Origin: Coemansia sp. RSA 1804
Lineage: Eukaryota; Kickxellomycota; Kickxellomycetes; Kickxellales; Kickxellaceae
Direction: 5' to 3'
NCBI GenBank assembly: GCA_027578815.1
Contig: JANBTH010000876.1
Location: 1-10,183 of the forward strand
Length of the DNA: 10,183 bases
A model generated the notes under the pieces. The model saw nothing but the letters and a program-made list of their open reading frames with translations, searched no databases and was not told where the DNA came from. Both the position numbers and the translations under genes were made by a program. Below are positions 1-7,486 of this stretch, one piece after another (positions within the stretch are counted from its first letter, which is position 1; the number at the start of each line of letters is the position of its first letter).

Positions 1-123
1 AGATGTGTGGAGTGTATCCACATCGGCATGTCTATTGGGAGGGGTGTGGTACATGCCGAGTCCCAGCTGTACAAGCGCGATAGCGCTGACTCGGAGTGGG
101 TTGAAGTTGGCACTTTGCTTTAA
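1..123 (+). CDS. 3' end of an unidentified protein gene (partial)
   Basis: Frame 1 is open from the first base to a TAA at 121-123 and encodes 40 residues. Base composition is coding-like (GC-rich, with codons such as CTG, CGC, AGC, GAC) and turns sharply AT-rich right after the stop, which supports a real C-terminus. The residues include a Cys-x-x-Cys-x-His start (C2, C5, H7), a Gly/Ile/Val-rich stretch at 8-17, and a hydrophilic tail with D30-S-E-W33-V-E-V36 followed by GTLL. I do not recognise the family. W33-x-x-V36 preceded by acidic residues resembles an Atg8-interacting (LIR) motif, but short motifs like this occur by chance. The 5' part lies outside the window, and an exon boundary inside this stretch cannot be excluded. 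Confidence 0.5.
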   Translation, partial: RCVECIHIGMSIGRGVVHAESQLYKRDSADSEWVEVGTLL

Positions 124-702
124 ATTACTCCATTCTACATTTTTATACATTTGTGCATAAACATTCTAGTATTATAAACAACGTCTTTGACTACATGTGT
201 TAAAGATCTAGCTGAAATATTTTATCCGTGTTTGAAATACACATTTTCTATTTTAGATATAACCTCTTCTTAAATTCTGTTGTAAAATTCCATTAGATAA
301 TAAAATACGCTTATTCGCATATATTATAAAGAAAAATATACTTGTGCGCAACCACGGATAAGAAATGGTGCTTGGTGTTGTATCTTGTTTTGCATTTGGT
401 GTTATAAATACAAAAAGATAAATATTTTTATTGAATTTTTTATACATTCGAGACTTCCTTTGTAAACCATTCAATAACAACAACATGGCACCACAATTAA
501 AGCATTCGAAAGAATATACTCCCATGTGCACAAATAAAAAACAATATAATTATCTCTTTGAAAAAAAAATATTGTTGCTCATCTAGCCCCTCAGCCTTTC
601 ACATATTTTCTATATCTTGGTCTTTTCCATCTCTATTTGTTTTATGAACATTTATTGATTTTTTTTACCAAATCCTTTGTTAAAATTGTAAAGAAAATAA
701 TA
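124..702. other. AT-rich intergenic spacer: 3' UTR of the left-edge gene and promoter/leader of the PC-esterase gene
   Basis: This stretch is strongly AT-rich, unlike the flanking coding DNA. AATAAA occurs on the + strand at 299-304 and 533-538; either could serve the left-edge gene. A TATAAT-like stretch lies near 545-550, and a pyrimidine-rich run near 600-640 precedes the next gene. A five-codon upstream ORF (ATG at 644, stop ending at 658) lies 44 bp ahead of the PC-esterase start. A minus-strand open frame across 253-531 has AT-driven composition (Phe/Ile/Lys/Asn-rich) and no recognisable domain, so I do not treat it as a gene. Confidence 0.5.
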
Positions 703-2559
703 ATGGCTGATATTGGCAAAAATGTATCAAAGAAGAGGGCAGGACGACGGATCCTGCGTCTGATGATATGTCTGAGCGCAATAGCCATTGGCAGCCTGTA
801 CATATGCTACAGACTAACGACTGCAGACCAGAGTGGCATAATCGTTTCAAAGCTCAAAACACTGGCAGAAACAGAAGACCAGTCGTGCGTTTTGGCGTGT
901 CGGAAATCGTTATTCATCGAAGACGAAAGAGCAGACGGCGATTACTGGGCGACACTTGCCAGCAACAGCAGCATTAGTAGTTCTATTGCGTACATTGCCA
1001 TGGCAAGAAGCACTGGTAGTGGAAATAAGGAAGAAGAAATAACAATTGCGCCAGGAGACTGCGTGTGCGTACGTGCTGTGGTGCCACCAGCGAGTAGTGA
1101 GATTATCGACACTCAGCCGGCAGTAGCCTACAAGCCGATCCCGGGATGGCCCGAGGACTCGATAATGGCCGATCTGGTTATGGTCGGGTCGGACGATGTG
1201 CTGTACAAGGATGCGCGGGTAACAGTCTCGGTAGAAATGCACAGAACAACAGCGCCAAGCGTCTACTCTGGTGGCAGGAGATACTACGAGGGAGCTGCGC
1301 GGCTGTACGATCCTGGAACATACAAACTGGATGCGCGGCTAGAGTACCGTGATAGCCAATGGAACGCAGATCCGGGGCAGCCATCGGTTCCGTACAATGA
1401 GCAGATGATGCGCGGACCTCGAGACATCGGCCAAACAGCAGCAGCAGCAGGGAGTATTGTGCGGGTACGCACAGATGGCTCGCATTGGACGCATCTTGGC
1501 AGGCACCAGTCGCTGCGATTGTGCACGGCGGGAGATGAGCCAGGACGGTGGATACCGACGGCCACGCTGCAGCGGATGTGGCAGCCGCACCAGTACGTGG
1601 TGGCTGCGGAGGATTCTCGCACTTGGGTCCCGTACCACTGCCGCCTGCAGCGGGTCACGTATGCGCAGTTTGCGCACCACATGGCGCGTACGTATCCGTC
1701 GGTGCATTGGTTCGGGGACTCGAATTCGCGCCGCACCCTGCGTCCGTTCGTCATGGGCGGCAAGTGGTGCTACGAGGCAGATACTGTGCAGCGACTGGAC
1801 TGTCTGTGCAACGATGCGCCAAAGGATCTGTATCCGTCCGAGTGGTACGCGCAGATGCAGCTCCCGCACTGGTACCGCATACGCGCGACGGGTGTCAACG
1901 GGAGCGAGATCCTTGCCGGCAACACAAACAATGTGATGCAAGAGTCCCTAAGCAGCGCAGTGCCTGCCGCGTACTTTCATCCTCCAGCTGGCACGGAGTA
2001 TGGACCCGAATACATAGCACCAAACATATCGTCGTCCGCCAGCAACGACTTTTTCGACCTGTACTACCAGTTTACACGCGGCACGCAGGACATGTACGGC
2101 AGCTACTGGGCGCGCGACATCACCGAGCACGCGGCATCCGCGTATCCGCGCGCAAAGCTAGTGGTGTTCCAGATGATAACGTGGGACGCAGCGTTTGGCG
2201 AGTACGCTGCATTTACGCGGCAAGTGAATCTGCTGGCCACGCGTCTGCGTCGCGTGTACCCGAATGCCCAGTTCATCTACAGATCGGGGCCGTACTGGTG
2301 CTGCCGGAACGCAGAGGCCGATGGCAAAAAGTACTCCCGCCTCAGGTTCGTTGCCTTCGACCGGTATGCGCGCGCTGTGTTCCGCAGAAGACTGAAGGCG
2401 CGTGTCTGGGACGTTATGAGTGTGCAGGCAAACAGGCCGCCCGAGTCCAAGCGTCTGAGCGAGAATATGCCGTGTCTGAGCGCGCATAGCCGCGGGGAGC
2501 TCATCCATCTGGATAACCAGATCCTGATGAACATGGTAGTCAATGCGAACCAGGCGTAG
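703..2559 (+). CDS. Type II membrane protein with PC-esterase (SGNH/GDSL-like) domain
   Basis: This encodes 618 residues. The open frame extends upstream to a TTG at 637, but the first in-frame ATG is at 703, so I start there. The N-terminus is Lys/Arg-rich (K10, K11, R12, R15, R16) and is followed by one hydrophobic segment at about 20-36, as in a type II Golgi/ER signal anchor. The luminal part has a beta-rich region around residues 120-210, probably an Ig/filamin-like domain as in NXPE proteins. The catalytic domain begins near residue 335 with W-F-G338-D339-S340-N-S-R, the Gly-Asp-Ser nucleophile block of PC-esterases. Near the C-terminus lies E599-L-I-H602, where the family usually has Asp-x-x-His. 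Three Asn-x-Ser sequons and many Cys fit a secreted domain. Known relatives (plant TBL, fungal Cas1, animal NXPE) include polysaccharide or glycan O-acyl transferases and esterases. The substrate here is unknown. Domain assignment is confident; the activity is inferred. Confidence 0.8.
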   Translation: MADIGKNVSKKRAGRRILRLMICLSAIAIGSLYICYRLTTADQSGIIVSKLKTLAETEDQSCVLACRKSLFIEDERADGDYWATLASNSSISSSIAYIAMARSTGSGNKEEEITIAPGDCVCVRAVVPPASSEIIDTQPAVAYKPIPGWPEDSIMADLVMVGSDDVLYKDARVTVSVEMHRTTAPSVYSGGRRYYEGAARLYDPGTYKLDARLEYRDSQWNADPGQPSVPYNEQMMRGPRDIGQTAAAAGSIVRVRTDGSHWTHLGRHQSLRLCTAGDEPGRWIPTATLQRMWQPHQYVVAAEDSRTWVPYHCRLQRVTYAQFAHHMARTYPSVHWFGDSNSRRTLRPFVMGGKWCYEADTVQRLDCLCNDAPKDLYPSEWYAQMQLPHWYRIRATGVNGSEILAGNTNNVMQESLSSAVPAAYFHPPAGTEYGPEYIAPNISSSASNDFFDLYYQFTRGTQDMYGSYWARDITEHAASAYPRAKLVVFQMITWDAAFGEYAAFTRQVNLLATRLRRVYPNAQFIYRSGPYWCCRNAEADGKKYSRLRFVAFDRYARAVFRRRLKARVWDVMSVQANRPPESKRLSENMPCLSAHSRGELIHLDNQILMNMVVNANQA

Positions 2560-2643
2560 CAGATCCCAGCTCCCAGATCATCAACACACCACCCCGGACC
2601 TGCAGAACCAAAGAAGAATGAGATAAAAGTCTCGGCAAGCGTA

Positions 2644-2649
2644 TTTATT
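2644..2649 (-). terminator. Polyadenylation signal AATAAA (minus strand) for uS9m
   Basis: TTTATT on the + strand reads AATAAA on the minus strand, 123 bases past the uS9m stop codon. With the + strand signal at 2672-2677, the 3' ends of the convergent genes cross each other. Confidence 0.45.
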
Positions 2650-2671
2650 GGTCCGCTGCCGGAGAATAGCA

Positions 2672-2677
2672 AATAAA
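2672..2677 (+). terminator. Polyadenylation signal AATAAA for the PC-esterase gene
   Basis: A canonical AATAAA lies 113 bases after the PC-esterase stop and is followed by a purine-rich run. It lies beyond the opposite-strand signal of the convergent gene, so the two transcripts should overlap. Confidence 0.5.
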
Positions 2678-2771
2678 GAAAGAGTGGAAAAGAAGAGAGA
2701 AGAGAGAAAGAAGCAACGCTTGCAAGGAGGGAAGAGGAGATATATGCGTTTGGCAATAGCATAGCATAGAC

Positions 2772-4034
2772 TCAACGCTTGACCCAGGTGTAGCTCTTCC
2801 TCGCCTTTGGCTTTCCGGTCTTTTTGCGCTCAACAAAGCGGGCGTCGGGCACAAGCAGCCCGGCGGTGGAAAGAGGAGCCAGATGCTTTCTCCGGTTGCA
2901 GGCGACCAACGCACGTGACAGCGCAAGCTGGCAGGCCTCGGCCTGCCCCGTGTGGCCGCCGCCCTTGACGCGGAGAAACACGTTGTACTTGCCGATTGTT
3001 CCGGCAACAACCATCGGCTGGACCACCGATTCTCGGTCGGTCTCGCGCACAAAGTACTCGTTGAGCGCGCGCCCATTCACAAGCACCTCGCCCAGCGGCG
3101 CATGCTTGATCACATCCACGCTGCTCGCTGCCACAGCCTGTGCAAGCGCTGCTGCTGCTGCTGATTGTTTCTGCTGCTGCTGCTGCTGCTGCTGCTCTTC
3201 TGCCGGTCTGACCATCTTGGTCTCGAGTGGGATTCCGCTGGAGTCGCTGCTGTTATCGGGAGCAGCAGCAGCAGCAGACTCCGCCTCTGCCTCCGCCAAA
3301 CGGGCCGTGATCTTGGCGATCTGGCCAGCCAATCTAGAAACCTCCAGCGAGGCCGCCATCAGCGCATCAGCGACATCGGCCTGCGATCCGGGTTTCGGCG
3401 GATTGACAGGCGCAACAATAACCGAGGCAAACGCAGTCTTCCGCCTTCCACCCGCAGTGAACCGTCCCACCGCATCCATATGCCCACGGCTTTTAGCCTT
3501 GGACTTCGTGCCCTTTCCTCTTCCCGCCATCTGCGTTTCCTTCTCTCCATCGACAAACTGCGACAGGTACAGACTGACCGTATGTCTTTCTGATCCGTTC
3601 TTAATAATCGCTCTTTTGGCCGCGTCGAGCTGGTTACGGAAGGTGAGGAACTCGCCTTCAGATAGTTTGAACCCAAACCTCTCCTCCACCTTCTTCTTGT
3701 CCAGCCAGTGAGTGGTGGTGGTGCCTGCCGTCTTTTTCAGCTCCTTTGCACTCGGCAGTCGCTTGGGTTGCGGATGCGCCTCTACTATGTTGGTGATCGC
3801 AGCAAGCATGTCGTAGTACTTTGGTTTGGGCATAAAGTACGACGGCGTGTCTGGTCGCTGCACTGGGCGAATGTCAAGCGAATCGAACGGCGATGACGGC
3901 GGAAGCGGATCCTTGGACGACGATGCTGCTGATTTTGAATCGTGTCCAACCTGGCGTCTGGAAGCGGCCACACAGGGCTGCAGCAGTAGCCGTCTTGCGT
4001 GTGGTGAGGCTCCAAGCACCGGGCGAGCAAGCAT
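2772..4034 (-). CDS. MRPS9: Mitochondrial small-subunit ribosomal protein uS9m
   Basis: This encodes 420 residues. The frame is open further upstream to a TTG at 4160, but the first ATG is at 4034-4032. The resulting N-terminus (MLARPVLGASPHARRLLLQ) is Arg/Leu/Ala-rich and lacks acidic residues, as expected of a mitochondrial targeting peptide. The uS9 fold starts at G196-R-R-K199-T-A and resumes at G315-E-V-L-V-N320-G-R. It continues through NEYF-RETDR, GTIGKYNV, KGGGHTGQAEA, RFVERKKTGK and the basic C-terminal tail KARKSYTWVKR, which in ribosomes reaches the P-site tRNA. The WxKR ending resembles animal MRPS9. About 100 residues (roughly 212-313) are inserted between two strands of the core. 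They include a helical Ala/Glu-rich segment, two Ala runs and eight Gln encoded at 3171-3194. The N-terminal extension of about 190 residues is typical of mitochondrial versions. Identification is firm. Confidence 0.93.
   Translation of the reverse strand: MLARPVLGASPHARRLLLQPCVAASRRQVGHDSKSAASSSKDPLPPSSPFDSLDIRPVQRPDTPSYFMPKPKYYDMLAAITNIVEAHPQPKRLPSAKELKKTAGTTTTHWLDKKKVEERFGFKLSEGEFLTFRNQLDAAKRAIIKNGSERHTVSLYLSQFVDGEKETQMAGRGKGTKSKAKSRGHMDAVGRFTAGGRRKTAFASVIVAPVNPPKPGSQADVADALMAASLEVSRLAGQIAKITARLAEAEAESAAAAAPDNSSDSSGIPLETKMVRPAEEQQQQQQQQKQSAAAAALAQAVAASSVDVIKHAPLGEVLVNGRALNEYFVRETDRESVVQPMVVAGTIGKYNVFLRVKGGGHTGQAEACQLALSRALVACNRRKHLAPLSTAGLLVPDARFVERKKTGKPKARKSYTWVKR
3147..3277. repeat. Cluster of CTG/CAG trinucleotide tracts, partly inverted, inside uS9m
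   Basis: On the + strand, a CTG-type tract at about 3147-3162 and a perfect (CTG)8 at 3171-3194 are followed by a CAG-type tract at 3261-3277. The last is the exact reverse complement of 17 bases of the (CTG)8. Read on the minus strand in the uS9m frame they encode Ala5, Gln8 and Ala5 respectively. Confidence 0.8.
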
Positions 4035-4414
4035 TATCGCTAATTCCTCTTTTATCTGTGGAAAATACGATAAACAATAATAGAAATAATAATGTAGCTT
4101 TTGAAAAAAGGTTGAATCAAGATAACAAGAGCTTTTTTCTTCTTCCCAATTTGGAACCAAGAAAAAGAAACAAGAGTGCTAGAAATAAACGCCCTCACTG
4201 AACGCTGCTTGTATGCCTCGTTTAAGCGCAATGATCTTCTTTCTCCTTATCACAGCTACTGCAGCCTGCTTTTTTTCCCCTTCACTTTTCTTCAGACGAG
4301 AACCAGAACCGCAAGTATAATCAGATCGGAGCGGATTAAGATTAAAGTGTATATATTTTTTCTTTCATCTGTTTCCAAAAATAAAAAAACAGCAACGTCG
4401 GATTGCGCCATCTC
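4035..4414. promoter_or_regulatory. Intergenic region: UTP5 3' UTR and uS9m promoter/leader (minus strand)
   Basis: This 380-bp AT-rich gap separates two minus-strand genes in tandem. I see no gene in it and no canonical minus-strand AATAAA just after the UTP5 stop. Close to the uS9m start, the minus strand reads a pyrimidine-rich stretch ending TTTTCCACAG (about 4057-4066). This could be a 3' splice site of a 5' UTR intron, though I found no convincing donor. The short open frames here have AT-driven composition. Confidence 0.4.
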
Positions 4415-6338
4415 TTAGAGCATGATCTTGTCGCCGCTGGAATCGGAAGCCGCCCCATCGGCACCGCTGTCATCGTCGTCGTCGCTGTCGTCGTCATCGC
4501 TGCTGCTGCTGCTGCTGCCGCTGCCTCCATTCTGGCTGGAAGCCTCGGCATCGCTGTCGGACCACTGCGCATCCTCGTCCATCGCAGAAGCATCGTCATC
4601 CTCGTCATCCTCGCCATCGTCGCTCAGAGCCTCGCTATCGGTGCTCTCTTCGGCCTGCCAAACAGGAGTAGGGGGCACCGTGGATCTCTCATCATCATCG
4701 TCGTCCTCTTCTTCTTCTTCTTCTTCTTCTTCTTCATCCTCCCTGTACACATTAAGCGGTTCCATGGACGTCTGCTTCTGCGCATCGCGCTCCTGCTTCG
4801 CGCGCTCCTTCTCGTAATGCGAGCGCGCGCGGATCTGCATGTTGGCCAGCTCCAGGCGCCCGCTGAGTCTGAGCAGCTTCTGGTGCGACTCGAGCCGGGA
4901 CTCCAGACTCTGGTAGAACCCAGCCAGCTGCGGGACCAGACTGGGAATAGACGTCAGGTAGGCCGAGTGCAGAGCCAGCGTGTGGCGGATCCACGGAAGC
5001 AGCTGCTGCGCCCGCGCCGGTGAGCTCCCGCCGCCGCCGCCGTTGGTTTGGAATCGAACAAACAGCTGCTGCAGGAACGGAAGCACGTAGGCCGTAGGCA
5101 GGCCCAGCACGGTGTCGCGGACCACGGTGGGGCGCGCAGAGTTCATCAGCACAGTCTCGAGTAAGGCGGAGTCCGCGGTATGCAGGCTCTGAACCAGCAC
5201 GCGGATCAGCGTGCCGGCCGACAGGTTCTGGATCTTTGTCTTGGAGCCGTCGGCATGGCCGGTGCCGCTGGCTGATCCAACCGACAGCTGCTGGATCCGG
5301 TCGGCCAGCGTAGGAGCCGGCGCCGCAGAAGCCCCCTTCAGCGCAGCATCATCGCTGGCTCCCCTTTCCATCGCACGCTGCGACTCGCGCACGCCCTCGT
5401 TGACAAGCGAGGTGACGTTTGCGCCAGCCTCGTCGTAGCCGTGCATCTGGGCCGCCGCCTGTCGCTCGGCATCAGTCTTCAGCGCCGACGCACTGCCGAT
5501 CAGCAGATTATCCTGGGGATCACGCACGATTACGAGATCGGGATCAAACTGGAGGTGGCTGACATCCGACGCCGCAAGCGACAGCGTCTCAAACAGCGGC
5601 TTCAGCGCACTGCCGCGCACAACCAGCACATTGGTGCCATCGTCGTCGCCTGTGACGCGGGAGAACCGCGCAACATGGATGCCAAGCACCGACGAATCGG
5701 CGCCGTCGGCTGCCGCGGAGGAGGAGACAATCTTGAGCATGCCGTCGGGCGGGTATCCAAGCGCACTGCGTCCAGAGTTGGGCTTGGAGCCGCCGGTCTT
5801 GCTGGCGCGCTGCGGAACGGCCACCTGGTGCCAGGCATACAGACGCCCATTCTGGCCCACCGCAAGCACCGACCCTGCCGCCGAAACATCCACGTAGACA
5901 ACCTCGCTGTCGGCAGCAAGCACCGCAGCCGCACGCGACGCAGAAGCAGCAGAGGAAGAAGCAGCAGCGGATGCCGGCTCCGCTGTCGAAGCTGGAGCTG
6001 TGGCATCCCAGACCTGCACGTGACGATCGTTCTGCGCAGCCGAGACCAGCGCCGTCTCGTCGGCCGCCCACAGAAGCGTGTGGATGGGCGTCGTGTGGCC
6101 AGGCCACGCCTGGATCTGGGACTCGGAGCCCAGATCCCACATCTCGATCCTGTGGCTGGCCACCACAATGCGTCTCGAGGATGAAGCGCCGGGTGCCGCA
6201 GCTGCCGCCACAAGCAGTCGTCCAGCTCCGCTAACGCCTGTGCGAAGCCGCGACAGCTGCGTGCCGGCCTGCAGGTCCCAGTGGACCACGGTTCCGTCGG
6301 TCCCAAGCGAAAACAGCGCACTGCTGCCAGCGCTGCCT

Positions 6339-6377
<39 letters not shown>

Positions 6378-6913
6378 TTGTTTCTGCTGGTGCCTTCGCT
6401 GGCAAAGACAATATCGGCCACCGGGCATTCGTGGCCGCCAGCCAGCTCCTTGACAACAGCGTTCCACGCGGGCGAGTACAGAAGAACCGATCCCGAGTGC
6501 AGCCCAAGCGCAACAACCTGCGGTGTTTTCGAGGCCGATCCGCCGCTTCCGCTTCCAGCCGCAGCCGCCACCGACTGCCGCTTATTCTCTTTGCTGCCGT
6601 CAGCGCCCCAGGCAACCGCCGTGATCTTCCCAGCTCCAGCTCCAGATCCACCTGCGCCCACGCGTTTGCTATTGCTCTCGCCGGAGGAGTACTCGCTGCG
6701 CTGTGTCCCCGTATGTACATCAATCACACGCACCTTGTTTCCGTTGACTCCGCTGCGCACCAGCGCCAGACTGCTGTCTCCGCTGTCAAACGCACATATC
6801 CATCTGTTGCCGTCCAGTTCGTCTTCGCTGCCTCTTGTTTTTGTGCGTGTTGCTTTGCCCGCAGCCGTTGCTGAATCCGTTGTCCTTTTGCGGTGCACTG
6901 TCTTTCTAGCCAT
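4415..6913 (-). CDS. UTP5: U3 snoRNP/SSU processome protein Utp5 (WDR43-like)
   Basis: This encodes 832 residues, with ATG at 6913-6911 in good context (purine at -3, G at +4). The basic N-terminus is followed by a beta-propeller-like region (about 35-390) with WD-type repeats, for example TDGTVVHWDL near 215, NDRHVQVWDA near 300 and NGRLYAWH near 355. Residues about 560-695 form a Utp12-type helical domain (LIRVLVQSLHTADSALLE, then SIPSLVPQLAGFYQSLESRL), closely resembling WDR43. A charged helix (EKERAKQERD) and a very acidic Asp/Glu/Ser tail (about 724-832) complete it. Yeast Utp5 and human WDR43 act in the nucleolar t-UTP/UtpA complex, which couples Pol I transcription to 18S rRNA processing. 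It is longer than either (about 640-680 residues), mainly through Ser/Ala/Gly low-complexity inserts, including nine Ser at 181-189. Utp5 is preferred over other Utp12-domain proteins because it has one propeller, not two. UtpA membership is inferred from the family. Confidence 0.85.
4708..4735. repeat. CTT/GAA trinucleotide repeat (Glu tract in UTP5)
   Basis: This is about nine perfect CTT units on the + strand. On the minus strand they encode most of a ten-Glu run at the start of the acidic tail of Utp5, directly followed by Asp codons. Confidence 0.85.
6347..6373. repeat. (GCT)9 trinucleotide repeat (Ser tract in UTP5)
   Basis: Nine perfect GCT units on the + strand read AGC on the minus strand and encode Ser181-189. 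The run sits in a loop of the predicted beta-propeller, flanked by Asn-Asn on both sides. Confidence 0.85.
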
Positions 6914-7486
6914 CTCTGTTGTATGTAGTCTTTCTCTACGCTTTTCTTGTTGTCCCTCTTCCCTGTTCTAGTCAATAGAGAGTAGTATCCTTTGGCAGAT
7001 GAAAACAGCTAGCTTTTCTCAGTTCTTGCCTGGGCATAAGAATAACGATAAATAACAAGTCCAAGAACACTGCTGCTGTTTTTGGAGAAAGAGAGAGAAA
7101 AGGAAATCGGTTTCTCAGCAGTTGCTAGCCTTGAGCTTTTGTTTTTTTTTTTTTTGTTTCTTTGCTAACTGCAGTGAAAATTTTACTTTTTTTTTTTCTT
7201 CTTACCCGCATGATCTGCTGTGATCAGATCCTGGACCACCATCGTGTGATCAAAGAAATGCACGACAAATCCGCAGCCACACAAAATCGCATACACAAAA
7301 ATGCTCAAGTTCTGCAAGAAGCAGCGACAAGCTCAGGCATTTCAAAAAAGAAAACAAGAGAGATGCGCGCAACTGTTGCTCTTGCCTTCTTTCTTGCTTC
7401 TTATTTCTCGTTTGCAATTACTAAAAAGTGCCACATTTGCTAATAGCTTAGCTCCTGCTTGCAATTTACAACCAGCATAAACATAA
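6914..7486. promoter_or_regulatory. Divergent promoter between UTP5 (-) and FIGNL1 (+)
   Basis: This 573-bp spacer separates the two start codons and must hold both promoters. It contains a GAGA-like purine run near 7085-7102, a T14 tract near 7142-7155, and TGAAAATTTT at 7175-7184. The last matches the AAAWTTTT core of the RRPE element found at yeast ribosome-biogenesis genes. An interrupted palindrome GATCTG-N7-CAGATC spans 7212-7230. GCTAACTGCAG at 7164-7174 after the T-rich tract resembles a branch point plus splice acceptor, but with very short spacing. Transcription start sites cannot be located from sequence alone. Confidence 0.5.
7210..7443 (+). other. Possible 77-codon upstream ORF in the FIGNL1 leader
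   Basis: An ATG at 7210 opens a 77-codon frame that stops (TAA) 43 bases before the FIGNL1 ATG, in a different frame from it. The product would be basic, with a short hydrophobic stretch near its C-terminus, and resembles no family I know. It is more likely a chance frame or an untranslated leader; if transcribed, it could reduce initiation at FIGNL1. Confidence 0.2.

Noticed and set aside
253..531. Minus-strand 92-codon open frame in the left spacer
   Set aside because: Its composition follows the AT-rich DNA, it has no domain, and it spans likely 3' UTR and promoter sequence.
637..702. 22-codon N-terminal extension of the PC-esterase from a TTG
   Set aside because: There is no ATG before 703, and the residues are AT-driven; eukaryotic initiation at TTG is unlikely.
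1339..1941. 200-codon antisense frame in the PC-esterase gene
   Set aside because: Arg/His/Pro-rich shadow without a recognisable domain or its own promoter context.
1548..2489. 313-codon frame on the + strand inside the PC-esterase gene
   Set aside because: It overlaps a gene with clear family motifs in another frame; its Arg/Ala/Val-rich composition is typical of a shadow frame in GC-rich codons.
2824..3711. 295-codon + strand frame opposite uS9m
   Set aside because: Antisense to a well-supported conserved gene; its Cys and Ser runs are just the CTG and TCC readings of the repeats.
4035..4160. N-terminal extension of uS9m from a TTG
   Set aside because: The first ATG at 4034 gives a good mitochondrial presequence; the extension is AT-rich leader DNA.
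5602..6723. 373-codon minus-strand frame inside UTP5
   Set aside because: Out-of-frame reading of the WD-repeat gene, rich in Arg/Ala/Cys, with no domain.
6078..6971. 297-codon + strand frame opposite UTP5 with Leu-rich stretches resembling membrane segments
   Set aside because: The Leu runs are the CTG reading of the AGC serine repeat; no independent evidence for a gene.
7212..7230. Interrupted palindrome GATCTG-N7-CAGATC as an operator or terminator hairpin
   Set aside because: Six-base arms are expected by chance at this scale, and no matching regulator is suggested in a eukaryotic promoter.
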